The translations under genes were made by a program, and so were the position numbers. A DNA stretch of 64,000 nt, taken from UBA7803 sp963822255. Lineage in GTDB: Bacteria > Pseudomonadota > Gammaproteobacteria > Pseudomonadales > Azotimanducaceae. The number at the start of each line of letters is the position of its first letter. Within the stretch, counting starts at the first letter, position 1. The notes beneath the pieces were generated by a model. The model ran no database searches. It was given only the letters and a program-made list of their open reading frames with translations, and was not told the origin of the DNA. The stretch covers positions 682,001 through 746,000 of the forward strand of contig CAWGGV010000009.1 of assembly GCA_963822255.1 (NCBI GenBank), in the 5' to 3' direction. This document shows positions 34,065 to 42,327 of the stretch, piece by piece.

Positions 34065-35272
34065 CCCCCGCGTTCGACCTGAGCGGCTTCGTCCGCTTCG
34101 TTCACGGCTGGACCCTGAAGCTGCCGTGGACGCCGCGGCGGGCACTGATCACCCTGGCCTTCTTCCTGATCTACCCGGCGTACGCGATCACCACCGGGCT
34201 GGCGCTGGCCCTGGACCGGCTGCTCTTCGCCGGCTTCCACCACCGCCCGGTGGAGGCACCGGTGTTCATCATCGGCAACTTCCGCAGCGGCACCACGTTC
34301 CTCCACCGGCTGCTGGACAAGGACCGACACAACTTCCGCTCCATGGCCATGTGGGAGATCCTGTTCGCGCCCTCGGTGATTCAGCGGCGGCTGATCGCCT
34401 GGATCGGCAGCCTGGACCGCCTGCTCGGCGGCCCGGCCGCCGCCCTGCGCCGACGGCTGGAACGGGACTGGGAACGGCGCAACGTCATGCATCGGGTCGG
34501 TCTGACCGAGCCCGAAGAGGATGACTATCTGCTGCTGCACGTGTTCTCGGCCCTCACCATCGGGCTGTCGTCCGGACTGCTGGATGATGCCCGGCCCTAC
34601 GCGTGGTTCGACCAGGCTCTGCCTGTGGCCCGGCGGCGGCGCATCATGCGCTTCTACCGCGGCTGCGTTCAGCGTCATCTGTTCGCCCATGGCGCCCCGC
34701 CGGGGGTGCACTACCTGGCCAAGAACCCGGCTCTGTGCCCTAAGCTCGAGAGCCTGCTGGCGGAGTTCCCGGACGCCCGCATCATCTATCTGGTGCGCAA
34801 TCCCCTGGACACCATCCCGTCTTTCGTCAGCATGATGCGTTTCTCCTGGCAGACCATCGGGGTGCCGGGCAACGCGGCGCAAGACGCCGCCCGCCGGCAG
34901 TTCCTGCTCGAGATGATGGGCCACTGGTACCGCTATCCTCTGGAGCGGCTCCGGGCGCACGCCGGCCGCCATGCCATCGTCCGCTACGACGACCTGATCG
35001 CCGACCCGATGCGGGTGGTGGAGGATACCTATCAGCGACTGGGACTCACGGTCGGGCAGCCGTTCCGTCGGGTGCTGCGGCAACAAGCCGCCGCCGCCCG
35101 GGAGCACGCCAGCCAGCACGACTACGCGCCCGCCGACCTGGGGCTCGACGAGGCGCAGATCGTCACGACGTTTCAGGACCTGTTCCGGCGCTTCGATTTC
35201 GATCCGGGCCCGATGGCGCCGTGCGCGCCGGCCGCGCCCAGCCGAGCCGAAGTGCCGCCGGGTCCAGAGTGA
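34061..35272 (+). CDS. Sulfotransferase family protein
   Basis: 403 residues from a GTG overlapping the YkoP-like stop. The PAPS-binding loop is VFIIGNFRSGTTFLHRLLD (5'-phosphosulfate motif RSGTT), and the 3'-phosphate motif lies in RIIYLVRNPLDTIPSFVSMM, in parts YLVRNPLDTIPS. The first 60 residues include a hydrophobic segment (LITLAFFLIYPAYAITTGLAL region), so it may sit at the membrane and act on lipids. Typical of PF13469-type enzymes. In this setting, sulfation of a hopanoid or glycolipid head group is a reasonable guess. The 3' end overlaps the convergent PqiA gene by 110 bases. Confidence 0.85.
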   Translation: MTPAFDLSGFVRFVHGWTLKLPWTPRRALITLAFFLIYPAYAITTGLALALDRLLFAGFHHRPVEAPVFIIGNFRSGTTFLHRLLDKDRHNFRSMAMWEILFAPSVIQRRLIAWIGSLDRLLGGPAAALRRRLERDWERRNVMHRVGLTEPEEDDYLLLHVFSALTIGLSSGLLDDARPYAWFDQALPVARRRRIMRFYRGCVQRHLFAHGAPPGVHYLAKNPALCPKLESLLAEFPDARIIYLVRNPLDTIPSFVSMMRFSWQTIGVPGNAAQDAARRQFLLEMMGHWYRYPLERLRAHAGRHAIVRYDDLIADPMRVVEDTYQRLGLTVGQPFRRVLRQQAAAAREHASQHDYAPADLGLDEAQIVTTFQDLFRRFDFDPGPMAPCAPAAPSRAEVPPGPE

Positions 35273-35855
35273 TGGATGCGGCCGTGGTGAGCACCACCAC
35301 GGCGGTGAAGGCCGCCGCGCCCCAGCCCGCGCTGACCGAGGCGATCACCGGGAAATCGGCCATGGCGAGCAGGCTCGACAGCAGGCACATCTCCATGGCG
35401 TTCCAGGCGTTGACCCGGCGGATCAGATCGAGCACCCGCCGCCGGTTCTTCAGCCCCTGCCGGCGCGGCGGCGCGAACGCCAGCCAGCAGAGGCCAACGA
35501 TCTTCAGCATCGGCGTAAAGAAGCTGGTGAAGCTGACCAGCAGCCCCAGGCCGTACATGCCGAGGGAGAACACGTGCAGGATGCCGTCGACGATGGTGAA
35601 CTCGCGGTGGTCGGCCATGTGCTCCACCACGGCGATGGGCAGCAGGTTCGCCGGCGGGAAGAGAATGACCGCGGCAATCAGCAGGCACCGGGTGAGCATG
35701 AGGTCCCGGGGTCGGTAGGCCAGCAGCGATGAGCCGCAGCGACAACACACCACGTCGCCGGGATCGACATCCTCGGGCACCCGCTGCACCAGAGTGCACA
35801 GCCGGCACACGGAGACGTCCGGCGGCGGCTCCCGAGACGGTGGCCGGGAGGCCAC
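35163..35855 (-). CDS. PqiA-type membrane protein, second half-unit
   Basis: 230 residues. One PqiA domain: an N-terminal zinc-ribbon-like CRLCTLVQRVPEDVDPGDVVCCRCG (CxxC pairs), then four membrane helices with FPPANLLPIAVVEHM and FTPMLKIVGLCWLAF as family segments. E. coli PqiA holds two such domains in one chain; here this copy is a separate gene after the MCE gene and another half-unit precedes it. Last gene of the three-gene operon, starting four bases after the MCE gene stop. The extreme C-terminus runs antisense into the sulfotransferase gene. Confidence 0.85.
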   Translation of the reverse strand: MASRPPSREPPPDVSVCRLCTLVQRVPEDVDPGDVVCCRCGSSLLAYRPRDLMLTRCLLIAAVILFPPANLLPIAVVEHMADHREFTIVDGILHVFSLGMYGLGLLVSFTSFFTPMLKIVGLCWLAFAPPRRQGLKNRRRVLDLIRRVNAWNAMEMCLLSSLLAMADFPVIASVSAGWGAAAFTAVVVLTTAASITLDPAALRLGWARPARTAPSGPDRNRSAGTGPETS

Positions 35856-35859
35856 GAGC

Positions 35860-36780
35860 TCAGCTCCCGGACTCGGGCACCGTGGTGCCCTGGATCTTTT
35901 CTCCCCACTGCTTCCACTCGTCTTCAGCTTCGCCGTGGAGGCGGAACGTGGTGCCTTCCGGCACCCGGTCTCCGCCCCCCGGCGGGGTGGCCACCGCGAC
36001 CGTTCCGCCGAGCAGGCTCTGAAGACTGCCGACCTGGAGGTTCAACCCCTTGAACAGCCCGGCGCTGAGGTCGATGGGGCTGACCCGGTAGAACTTGCTG
36101 TCGTTCTGGACGAAGGGCGCGTACTCGTCCTTGATGAACACGTCGAACACCACCGCCGAGCCGTCCCTCTTCGTGTCGTAGGAGAGAATCCACCCGGCGT
36201 CCGCGCCCCGGTACTGAATGGAGGAACCGCGTTCCAGACCCCAGCGCTCAGGAGACTGCAGTTGAATGTGCAGACCCTTCGGCACCAGAGCGGCGTCTGC
36301 AACGGGAGGCACGGAGACGCCCTCGAAGTGCTGGTCGCCGGCCTTGCCGCGGCCGAGCTGCATGCCGATGTAGCTCGCGGACACCACCGTGCTGAGGCCC
36401 CTGACCTCGGTGCCGCTGATCTCCGGCTTGACGATCCAGAACACGCTGCCCTTTCGCGCCAGATCCTCGAACTCGTGGCCCAGCTCAGCATGCACCACCG
36501 TATGCTGACGATCGTCGCCGAGCTCCAGGCTCACGACCCGGCCGACGGCGACGCCGCGGAACTTCACCTGCGATTTACCCGGCTGCAGCCCGCTGACGTC
36601 GTCGAACTGGATGGTGATCTGATAGCCGGTGTGGATGAACTGGCGCCAGCCCAGCCATCCGGCCACCGCCGCAGCGAATACGGGCACCAGCCACAACGCC
36701 GTCCAGCCGCGACGCTTCTTGACCCGCGCAGTCGGAAGCGCCTCCGCGGTGTCGCCGCGCCGTTCTTCTTCGCCCGCCAT
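35860..36780 (-). CDS. PqiB-like MCE-domain protein with two MCE domains
   Basis: 306 residues. N-terminal basic stretch, one membrane helix (ALWLVPVFAAAVAGWLGW, about 28-46), first MCE domain from ITIQFDDVSGLQPGKSQVKFRGVAVGRV (in parts), second from LHIQLQSPERWGLERGSSIQYRGADAG. E. coli PqiB has three MCE domains and 546 residues, so this is a shorter tube. It lies between two PqiA half-units (three bases after one, four before the other), showing a PqiA-PqiB-PqiA operon for lipid transport between the membranes. Confidence 0.88.
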   Translation of the reverse strand: MAGEEERRGDTAEALPTARVKKRRGWTALWLVPVFAAAVAGWLGWRQFIHTGYQITIQFDDVSGLQPGKSQVKFRGVAVGRVVSLELGDDRQHTVVHAELGHEFEDLARKGSVFWIVKPEISGTEVRGLSTVVSASYIGMQLGRGKAGDQHFEGVSVPPVADAALVPKGLHIQLQSPERWGLERGSSIQYRGADAGWILSYDTKRDGSAVVFDVFIKDEYAPFVQNDSKFYRVSPIDLSAGLFKGLNLQVGSLQSLLGGTVAVATPPGGGDRVPEGTTFRLHGEAEDEWKQWGEKIQGTTVPESGS

Positions 36781-36782
36781 GG

Positions 36783-37412
36783 TCAGCGCTCCCAGTCATC
36801 AGCAGGCTCGAACTCGATGGCTGCCATGCGGCTGAACGCCACCGCCAGCCCATAGGCGAGGATTCCGGGAAGGATCCGGATCGCCATCATGTTGCCGAAC
36901 TGCGCAACCCCGACCAGGAGCGCCAACAGGAACATCTGGCTCATGTTCCACGGCTCGGCGATCTGCACCACGCGCTGCAGGGTCATTCGCAATCGCACCG
37001 GCGCCGCCCGGCCCAGCACGCCCAGCAGCACGAGCGCCAACGACTGGGCGGCCGGCGTGACGAAGGTGATCACGGCGATGAACGTGCCAATGAACCAGTC
37101 GCCCGACTGATAAAGGCGGCCGACCACCTGGACCAGGTCGAACTGGTTGTAGTTACCCACGTAGTGGACCGACAGCATGGGGAAGACCAGCGCCGGCCCC
37201 AGCAGGATCAACGCGCCAGCCGCGAACCAGGCCGAGCGCGGGCGGGCCAGCGGCCGGTGCCAGCGCAGCCGCTCACCGCACTCGACACAGTGCACGGCGC
37301 CGCCGGCAGGCACCGCGGGCAAGCGCTGCATCACCCCGCACAGGCGGCAGGCGACCACGGATTCTGTAGAATCAGCGACAGGCGCTCGGGGATGTGTGTT
37401 CGAAGCGGTCAC
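36783..37412 (-). CDS. PqiA-type membrane protein, first half-unit
   Basis: 209 residues with the GTG start at 37412; the open frame runs on to a GTG at 37526, but that overlaps the divergent lipoprotein gene, and the extra residues do not look like protein family sequence. Zinc-ribbon CRLCGVMQRLPAVPAGGAVHCVECG (cysteine pairs) precedes four helices with the PqiA mark VFPMLSVHYVG and VTPAAQSLALVLLGVLG. First gene of the operon with the MCE protein and the second PqiA unit. Start uncertain. Confidence 0.78.
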   Translation of the reverse strand: MTASNTHPRAPVADSTESVVACRLCGVMQRLPAVPAGGAVHCVECGERLRWHRPLARPRSAWFAAGALILLGPALVFPMLSVHYVGNYNQFDLVQVVGRLYQSGDWFIGTFIAVITFVTPAAQSLALVLLGVLGRAAPVRLRMTLQRVVQIAEPWNMSQMFLLALLVGVAQFGNMMAIRILPGILAYGLAVAFSRMAAIEFEPADDWER

Positions 37413-37509
37413 CGGGCTCGTTGTCTCGTCCAGATCAGGGAACCAGCCATTGATCTGCTCTCGATGGATATTCTCCGCGACGCAAGATCCAGGCCAGCAC
37501 CGGTCTGCC

Positions 37510-38016
37510 GTGTCCGCAGCCGCCACGGTGCGCGGCCCCGGGGGCGCCCCCGGGGGTCTGACGGGCCGGTTCTGCCGGGCCGCGGCGGCGCTGCCCGTGT
37601 TGGTGCTCGCCGCCTGCGCAGCCGTCGGTGATCTGCCGCCGGTGGACCTCTCCGCGCCCGGCTGGACGACCTGGCACGGTCAGGCGCTGTGGCAGCCGTC
37701 GGCGAAGAGTCCGGCCATCGCCGGGGAGCTGCTCGCCGCGCGCAACCACAACGGCAGCGTGCTCGTGAACTTCTCGAAGTCGCCGCTGCCGATCTTCACC
37801 GCCCGCAGCACCGACGACGTCTGGAAGATCGAGTTCGTCGAGCGCGACCGAAGCTACTCGGGCCACGGCAGCCCGCCGCGCCGGTTCATCTGGTTCCGAT
37901 TGCCGGACATCCTCGAAGGGGCGCCCCCGCCCAAAGGTTGGCACATAGAGCGCGGTTCCGGAGAGCTCCGCCTGAGTCGCAAGGGCGAGCGCCTCCGCCT
38001 GGTGCTCGACGAGTGA
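37510..38016 (+). CDS. Outer-membrane lipoprotein, LolB/DUF3261-like
   Basis: 168 residues from a GTG at 37510; another start slightly downstream is possible because the only ATG in frame is far upstream. The lipobox is VLAAC (cysteine near residue 37), preceded by the hydrophobic AAAALPVLVL. The mature part (GSVLVNFSKSPLPIFTARS, VWKIEFVERDRSYSGHG, RRFIWFRLPDILEGAPPPKGW) reads like a single lipid-binding beta barrel of the LolB kind. It overlaps the MMPL pump gene (GTGA) and LolA follows, so it is probably the acceptor of a lipid export route, as in aryl-polyene clusters. Family name is tentative. Confidence 0.65.
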   Translation: MSAAATVRGPGGAPGGLTGRFCRAAAALPVLVLAACAAVGDLPPVDLSAPGWTTWHGQALWQPSAKSPAIAGELLAARNHNGSVLVNFSKSPLPIFTARSTDDVWKIEFVERDRSYSGHGSPPRRFIWFRLPDILEGAPPPKGWHIERGSGELRLSRKGERLRLVLDE

Positions 38017-40451
38017 GATTCCGCTTGCGCAGACCCGCGGGCTGGACGTGGCTGGCCGGGATCGCTGTGGTAGCGATCGTCGCCGCCGGCTACAGCCGCC
38101 TCACTCTGGACATGGACCTGTTCAGCCTGCTGCCGGCAGACTCACGTCAGGCCCAGGGGCTGAAACTCTATCAGGAGGCTTTCGGCTCATCCCAGGAACT
38201 GGTGATCTCGCTCAGGGCCGGCGATCGCCAGGCCGCGGCGGCCGCGGCCGAGTCGATGGCCGGCGCCCTGCAGGCGTCGGGCCTGGCGTCCCAGGTGCTG
38301 TGGCGCAATCCGCTGGAGGATCCGCATCAGCTCGCCTCTCTGATCGCCTTCGTCTGGCAGAACGAGCCGCCGGAGAAGTTCCACGACATGACCGAGCGCT
38401 TCGCCGGACCGCAGCTGGACGCGACGCTCGACGCCACCCTGGAACGGCTCGGCAGCTCCCTGGAGCCCCAGCAAGTGGCGCGCCTGGCCCGCGATCCCTA
38501 CCGCCTGACGGAGGCGCTCGAGGCGGTGTCCACCCTCCAGTCCACGTCCGGGCAGGGCGGCGGCGATCCGCTGGTATCCGACGACGGCCGCTTCCGCATC
38601 GTCCTGGTCGCCCCGCCGTTCGAGAGCGGCGGGTTCGCCCGTCAGCGGCAATGGACCCGGAATGTGAAGCACCTGGTGGCACGCTGGCAGCAGGATCAAG
38701 GCGCTGCGCCGGCGTCGGTGAAGGTAACCGGCAATCCGGCGCTGGTGGCGGAGTCCGGCAGCGAGCTGCTGGAAGACATCACGTGGGCGGCGCTGGGCAC
38801 CTTGCTGGTGGTGGTGGCGCTGTTCTGGCTCGCCCACCGAAGCTGGCGCCCGCTGCTGCGGCTCGCCGGGCTGCTGGTGGTGGTGCTGGGCATTACTTTG
38901 GGGCTCGGCGGGCTGCTGCTCGGGCGTATCAACATCGTGAGCCTCGGGTTCGCCGCCATTCTGCTGGGGCTCGCCGCCGACTACGGTCTCATCCTTCAGC
39001 AGGAGCTGCAGAGCTATCCCGAGCGCTCCCGCACCGGCCACCGCCGGGCGGTGGCGCCCAGCGTGCTGTGGGCGGCGGCCACCAGCGCGGGCGCGTTCTT
39101 CATGCTCACCCGGTCTAGCCTGCCAGGGGTGGACCAGCTCGGGGCCCTGGTGGGGCTCGGGATGCTGACGGCCGCCGCCGTCATGCTGACAGGCTTCCTC
39201 GCTCCGCTGGGACGGGACGGCCAGGACGAGCCGTTGTTGGCCCCGGCGGACCCGCCCGGATCGTCGTCCGCGAGCGCCCGCTGGCGGCCGCGCGTGGCCT
39301 GGCTCGTCACGGCAGCCACCGCGGCCGCGATCCTCGCGGTGTTCCTCTTGAAGGGCGCGCCCGAGGTGAACTACGCGGCCGACGCCCTCGGCTTTCGCCG
39401 GGCGCCGGCCCGGGATGCGCTGGTCGAGGTCGGCCAGGAGGTGGGTCAGCGGTCCGACTCGCTCTGGATCATCGTGCCGGGCGCCAGCGTGGAGGACGTG
39501 TCCGAGCGGCTCGGCCGCATCCGCGGCATCCTCGACCGCGCCACGGACGGCGGCGTGCTCTCCCACTACGTGCTGCCGGCGGCCATCTGGCCCAACCCCG
39601 CCTGGCAGCGCGAGAACGGCGACCGCCTGTCGTGGCTCGTCGAGCGGCAGCAGGCGGCCCTCGACGCGGCGCAGCAGAGCGGTTTCACACCCGAGTCCCT
39701 GACACTCACCAGGAACGTCTTCGACGCCTGGAGGCGGATGGCCGGCAGTGATGGCGTGGTCTGGCCCGAGGGCCCGGGCGCGGACTGGATTCTTCGCGAG
39801 TTTTCGACGGAGCAGAACGGCCGGTTTCTGCTGCTGGGCCGCGCCGCCGCGGGAGACAAGGCCAGCAACGGAGCGGTAACGTCGCTGGGCACCGATCTCC
39901 GCGAGGCGGCCGGCGCCGACCTGCTGGGATGGTCGCTGCTCAGCGATTCGCTGCTGGGCTCGGTGCAGCGCGACGTCAAGCGTGTGGTGGCGCCCATGCT
40001 GGCGGTGCTGCTGTTGCTGCTGGCAGTGGCGTTCCGTCATCTCAGGGAGATGGTGCTGAGCGTGGCGGTGCTCGGGCTCAGCGCCGCAGGCATGCTGGCA
40101 CTGATGACCCTCGCCGGCTGGACCTGGAACCTGATGAACGTGATGGCGCTGGCGCTGCTGCTGGGCACGGCCGTCGACTACAGCATTCACGTGCAGTACG
40201 CGCTGCGCCGGTACGGGGGTGAGGCGGGCTCGATGCGGCGAACCGTGGGACGGGCCATTCTGCTGTGCGGGGCTTCCACCGCCGCCGGGTTCGGCACCCT
40301 GGGCTTCTCCTCCAACGCCGGGCTCGCGAGCCTCGGTCAGGTGTGCGCAGTCGGCATCGTGGTTGCTTGTCTGATCTCAGTTTATCTGCTGCCGACGTGG
40401 TGGCGCGGCCTTGCGGGGATCCGCGGCGACGCCGCTGAGAAGGCAACGTGA
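38013..40451 (+). CDS. MMPL/RND-family lipid exporter
   Basis: 812 residues, twelve predicted membrane helices in the RND 1+5, 1+5 plan. GTG start overlaps the lipoprotein stop. First large periplasmic loop about residues 35-255, then helices with GLAADYGLILQQELQ; second loop about 455-640, then helices with LLGTAVDYSIHVQYALRRYGGEAGSM (in parts LGTAVDYSIHVQYALRR). The two GxxxDY segments in helix 4 and 10 are the proton-relay sites of MMPL pumps such as HpnN and MmpL. With the LolA-like carrier and lipoprotein, it probably moves a lipid, possibly hopanoid, out of the inner membrane. Confidence 0.88.
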   Translation: MRFRLRRPAGWTWLAGIAVVAIVAAGYSRLTLDMDLFSLLPADSRQAQGLKLYQEAFGSSQELVISLRAGDRQAAAAAAESMAGALQASGLASQVLWRNPLEDPHQLASLIAFVWQNEPPEKFHDMTERFAGPQLDATLDATLERLGSSLEPQQVARLARDPYRLTEALEAVSTLQSTSGQGGGDPLVSDDGRFRIVLVAPPFESGGFARQRQWTRNVKHLVARWQQDQGAAPASVKVTGNPALVAESGSELLEDITWAALGTLLVVVALFWLAHRSWRPLLRLAGLLVVVLGITLGLGGLLLGRINIVSLGFAAILLGLAADYGLILQQELQSYPERSRTGHRRAVAPSVLWAAATSAGAFFMLTRSSLPGVDQLGALVGLGMLTAAAVMLTGFLAPLGRDGQDEPLLAPADPPGSSSASARWRPRVAWLVTAATAAAILAVFLLKGAPEVNYAADALGFRRAPARDALVEVGQEVGQRSDSLWIIVPGASVEDVSERLGRIRGILDRATDGGVLSHYVLPAAIWPNPAWQRENGDRLSWLVERQQAALDAAQQSGFTPESLTLTRNVFDAWRRMAGSDGVVWPEGPGADWILREFSTEQNGRFLLLGRAAAGDKASNGAVTSLGTDLREAAGADLLGWSLLSDSLLGSVQRDVKRVVAPMLAVLLLLLAVAFRHLREMVLSVAVLGLSAAGMLALMTLAGWTWNLMNVMALALLLGTAVDYSIHVQYALRRYGGEAGSMRRTVGRAILLCGASTAAGFGTLGFSSNAGLASLGQVCAVGIVVACLISVYLLPTWWRGLAGIRGDAAEKAT

Positions 40452-41180
40452 CGGAGCGCCGAATGAGTATTTTTTCCAGCGTAATCGGGAGAACTGCGGC
40501 GATGGTGCTGCTCGCCGTCTCCGGCTTCGCCGCGTCAACGGCAGCCAGCGCAGCCGATGCGGCCGCACAGCAAAATGAGCCGCCAGCCGGGCGCGCTGCC
40601 CTCGATCAGTGGCTGCAGAGCCAGGCGAAGATCCAGACCTGGTCGGCCGACGTGCTGCAAACCCGCACGTTGAAGTCCCTGTCCCGGCCGCTCGAGGCCC
40701 ACGGCCACGTCTGGTTCGAGCAGCCGAACCGATTCCGCTGGGAGCTCGGGAGCCCCCCCCGCACCATCGCCGTTCGCAGCCGGCAGCGAGTTGGTGGTGG
40801 CGTACCCGCGTCTGGGCCAGGTGGAGCACTACGCCTACGGCGAGCAGGCCGACCCCGTGCTGAAGCAGGCGATGGCTCTCCTGGAGGTGGGGCTGCCGTC
40901 CGACCCTCGAGCGTTTCACGAGCGCTACGCGCTGCTGAACGCCCGCCACACGGCCGACGGCACGGCGCAGTGGCGGTTCGAGCTGCAGCCACGCAGCGAA
41001 GCGGCGCGGCGTCTCATCGAGCGGGTGAACCTGGAGGTCTCCGAAGAGGATTCACGGTTGCTGGCCACTGAGCTGGTGTTTCCCGACGGCTCCGTCATGC
41101 GCAACGAGTTCAGCAACTACGAAGTCGACCCCAAGCTCCCCGACGACATCTTTCAGGCGCCGCGGCTGAGCGCTCAGTAG
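40448..41180 (+). pseudogene. LolA-like outer-membrane lipid carrier, frameshifted
   Basis: A GTG at 40448 (overlapping the pump stop) or ATG at 40463 starts a signal peptide (SVIGRTAAMVLLAVSGF...) and a LolA N-terminus (QTRTLKSL, GHVWFEQPNRFRWELGSPPRTIAVR). Near 40775-40785 the frame shifts: the next frame carries GSELVVAYPRLGQVEHYAYG and LATELVFPDGSVMRNEFSNYEVDPKLPDDIFQ, shown in parts, the normal LolA C-terminus, to the stop at 41180. One extra base in the AGCCGGCAGC stretch accounts for it. An eight-C run lies 20 bases before. It may be a true mutation or a sequence error; read together, the two parts give a full-length LolA of about 240 residues. Confidence 0.82.
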
Positions 41181-41668
41181 GGTCGCCGCCGGATCCCCAG
41201 GGCGTACATAACCGGCGACATGACGATCTGAGCGACCGCGAACATCACCACCAGCAGCACCACCCCGGCGGGGCCAAGCCCCAGCGCCCGATGGCACGCC
41301 AGCAGCGGGAACAGGGCTTCCGGCACCTGATCCAGGCCTACCGCCTGGCCGCTCGACTCGATACCGAGGCGGCGCTTGAAGAAGCTGGAGAACACGTCGC
41401 CGGCCATGGAGGCGGCGCCGAATACCGCGCCCAGGCGCCAGCCCAGCCCCAGGGCAGCAGCCGCCAGCGCAGTGGCGGCAACGGCGGCCAGAACCCCGCG
41501 GACTGTCTTGCTCCGGCCGAGCAGCCGCCGGCCGTCAGGCAACGTCAGGCCGGCGTCGAGGGGCCATGACCAGCGCCTGCCGAGCAGGCGGGTGGCCAGC
41601 ACCGGCGCGCCGTTGGCCGCGGCGAGCAGCACGAGAACCTCGAGCGTCTGAGCGACCGTCAAGCTCAT
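41174..41668 (-). CDS. CDP-archaeol synthase-like (CarS family) membrane enzyme
   Basis: 164 residues, four to five helices. Family marks: NGAPVLATRLLG, GRRLLGRSKTVRGVLAA and GDVFSSFFKRRLGIESSGQA, the latter giving conserved Asp, Ser and Lys-Arg. In archaea CarS puts CTP on unsaturated archaetidic acid; bacterial members probably make a CDP-activated lipid of unknown kind. It lies convergent with the LolA-like gene (7-base overlap) in a lipid-rich neighbourhood that also holds a PAP2 phosphatase, the opposite kind of activity on phosphorylated lipids. Confidence 0.8.
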   Translation of the reverse strand: MSLTVAQTLEVLVLLAAANGAPVLATRLLGRRWSWPLDAGLTLPDGRRLLGRSKTVRGVLAAVAATALAAAALGLGWRLGAVFGAASMAGDVFSSFFKRRLGIESSGQAVGLDQVPEALFPLLACHRALGLGPAGVVLLVVMFAVAQIVMSPVMYALGIRRRPY

Positions 41669-41716
41669 GGGGAATCCAACCCGGCGGCGCCGGGAAACGA
41701 GCCCGGAGACGTGGCG

Positions 41717-42229
41717 TCAGGCTTCGCCCGACCGCCGGTGGCACTGATACAGGGACTGATAATCGCCGTACACCAGCTCCGCGTCGGTGAGCGCGTGCAC
41801 CCGCGATACCTCCGGCTCGCCGAACTCCGCCTCGATGGCGCTGAGGTCGTCGGGGGAGAAGGCGTCGCCGTCCACTTTGAGGTAACGGTACTCCTCGATG
41901 GCCTCGGTGAGCCAGGGGTCATTGAACTGCCACACGCCGCGGTAGCTGAACTCGGCAAGGACCCGTCCCGCCCGGCGATCCTCGAGCCGCGTCGTGCCAT
42001 CCAGGGCACCGCCCTCGTGGAAGGTCTCGACGGAGCTCGCCACCACGCCGCGACCCTCAGGGTCGTAGACCTCGCAGTGCCAGGGACGAACCGTGAGCAG
42101 TCGCTGCACGGGAAGCGCGGCCGGCTGGTTTCGGCCGAGACGGTCGCCCACGTAGCCTGCGGCGATCGCCACACCAAGCGCCAGGGCAATCAGGGGAGCT
42201 CGATCCTTCGGCAGGCCACAAAGACGCAT
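41717..42229 (-). CDS. Hypothetical membrane-anchored protein
   Basis: 170 residues from ATG at 42229; an upstream in-frame GTG at 42268 is less likely. One N-terminal membrane helix (PLIALALGVAIAAGYVG), then a small beta-rich soluble domain with WHCEVYDPEGRGVVASSVETF and FSYRGVWQFNDPWLTEAIEEY, and a Cys near the end (LYQCHRR). I recognise no family. It lies 48 bases from the CarS-like gene on the same strand, which it precedes, so co-transcription is likely. Function unknown. Confidence 0.7.
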   Translation of the reverse strand: MRLCGLPKDRAPLIALALGVAIAAGYVGDRLGRNQPAALPVQRLLTVRPWHCEVYDPEGRGVVASSVETFHEGGALDGTTRLEDRRAGRVLAEFSYRGVWQFNDPWLTEAIEEYRYLKVDGDAFSPDDLSAIEAEFGEPEVSRVHALTDAELVYGDYQSLYQCHRRSGEA

Positions 42230-42327
42230 GACAACCGGCGCTGTGCTGTAAAAAGGCCAACTGTGCACGGGAATGGCCGGAGATAACGTGCGTCACATCA
42301 ACTTCCACAGCGCTCGGGCGCCGCCGA

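Noticed and set aside
37177..37509. N-terminal extension of the LolB-like lipoprotein frame back to ATG 37177
   Set aside because: The extension is antisense to the PqiA gene and would bury the signal peptide behind 110 residues.
38187..40190. 667-codon antisense open frame over the MMPL pump gene
   Set aside because: Low-complexity His/Gln/Arg-rich product typical of GC-rich antisense translation; no ribosome site or motif.
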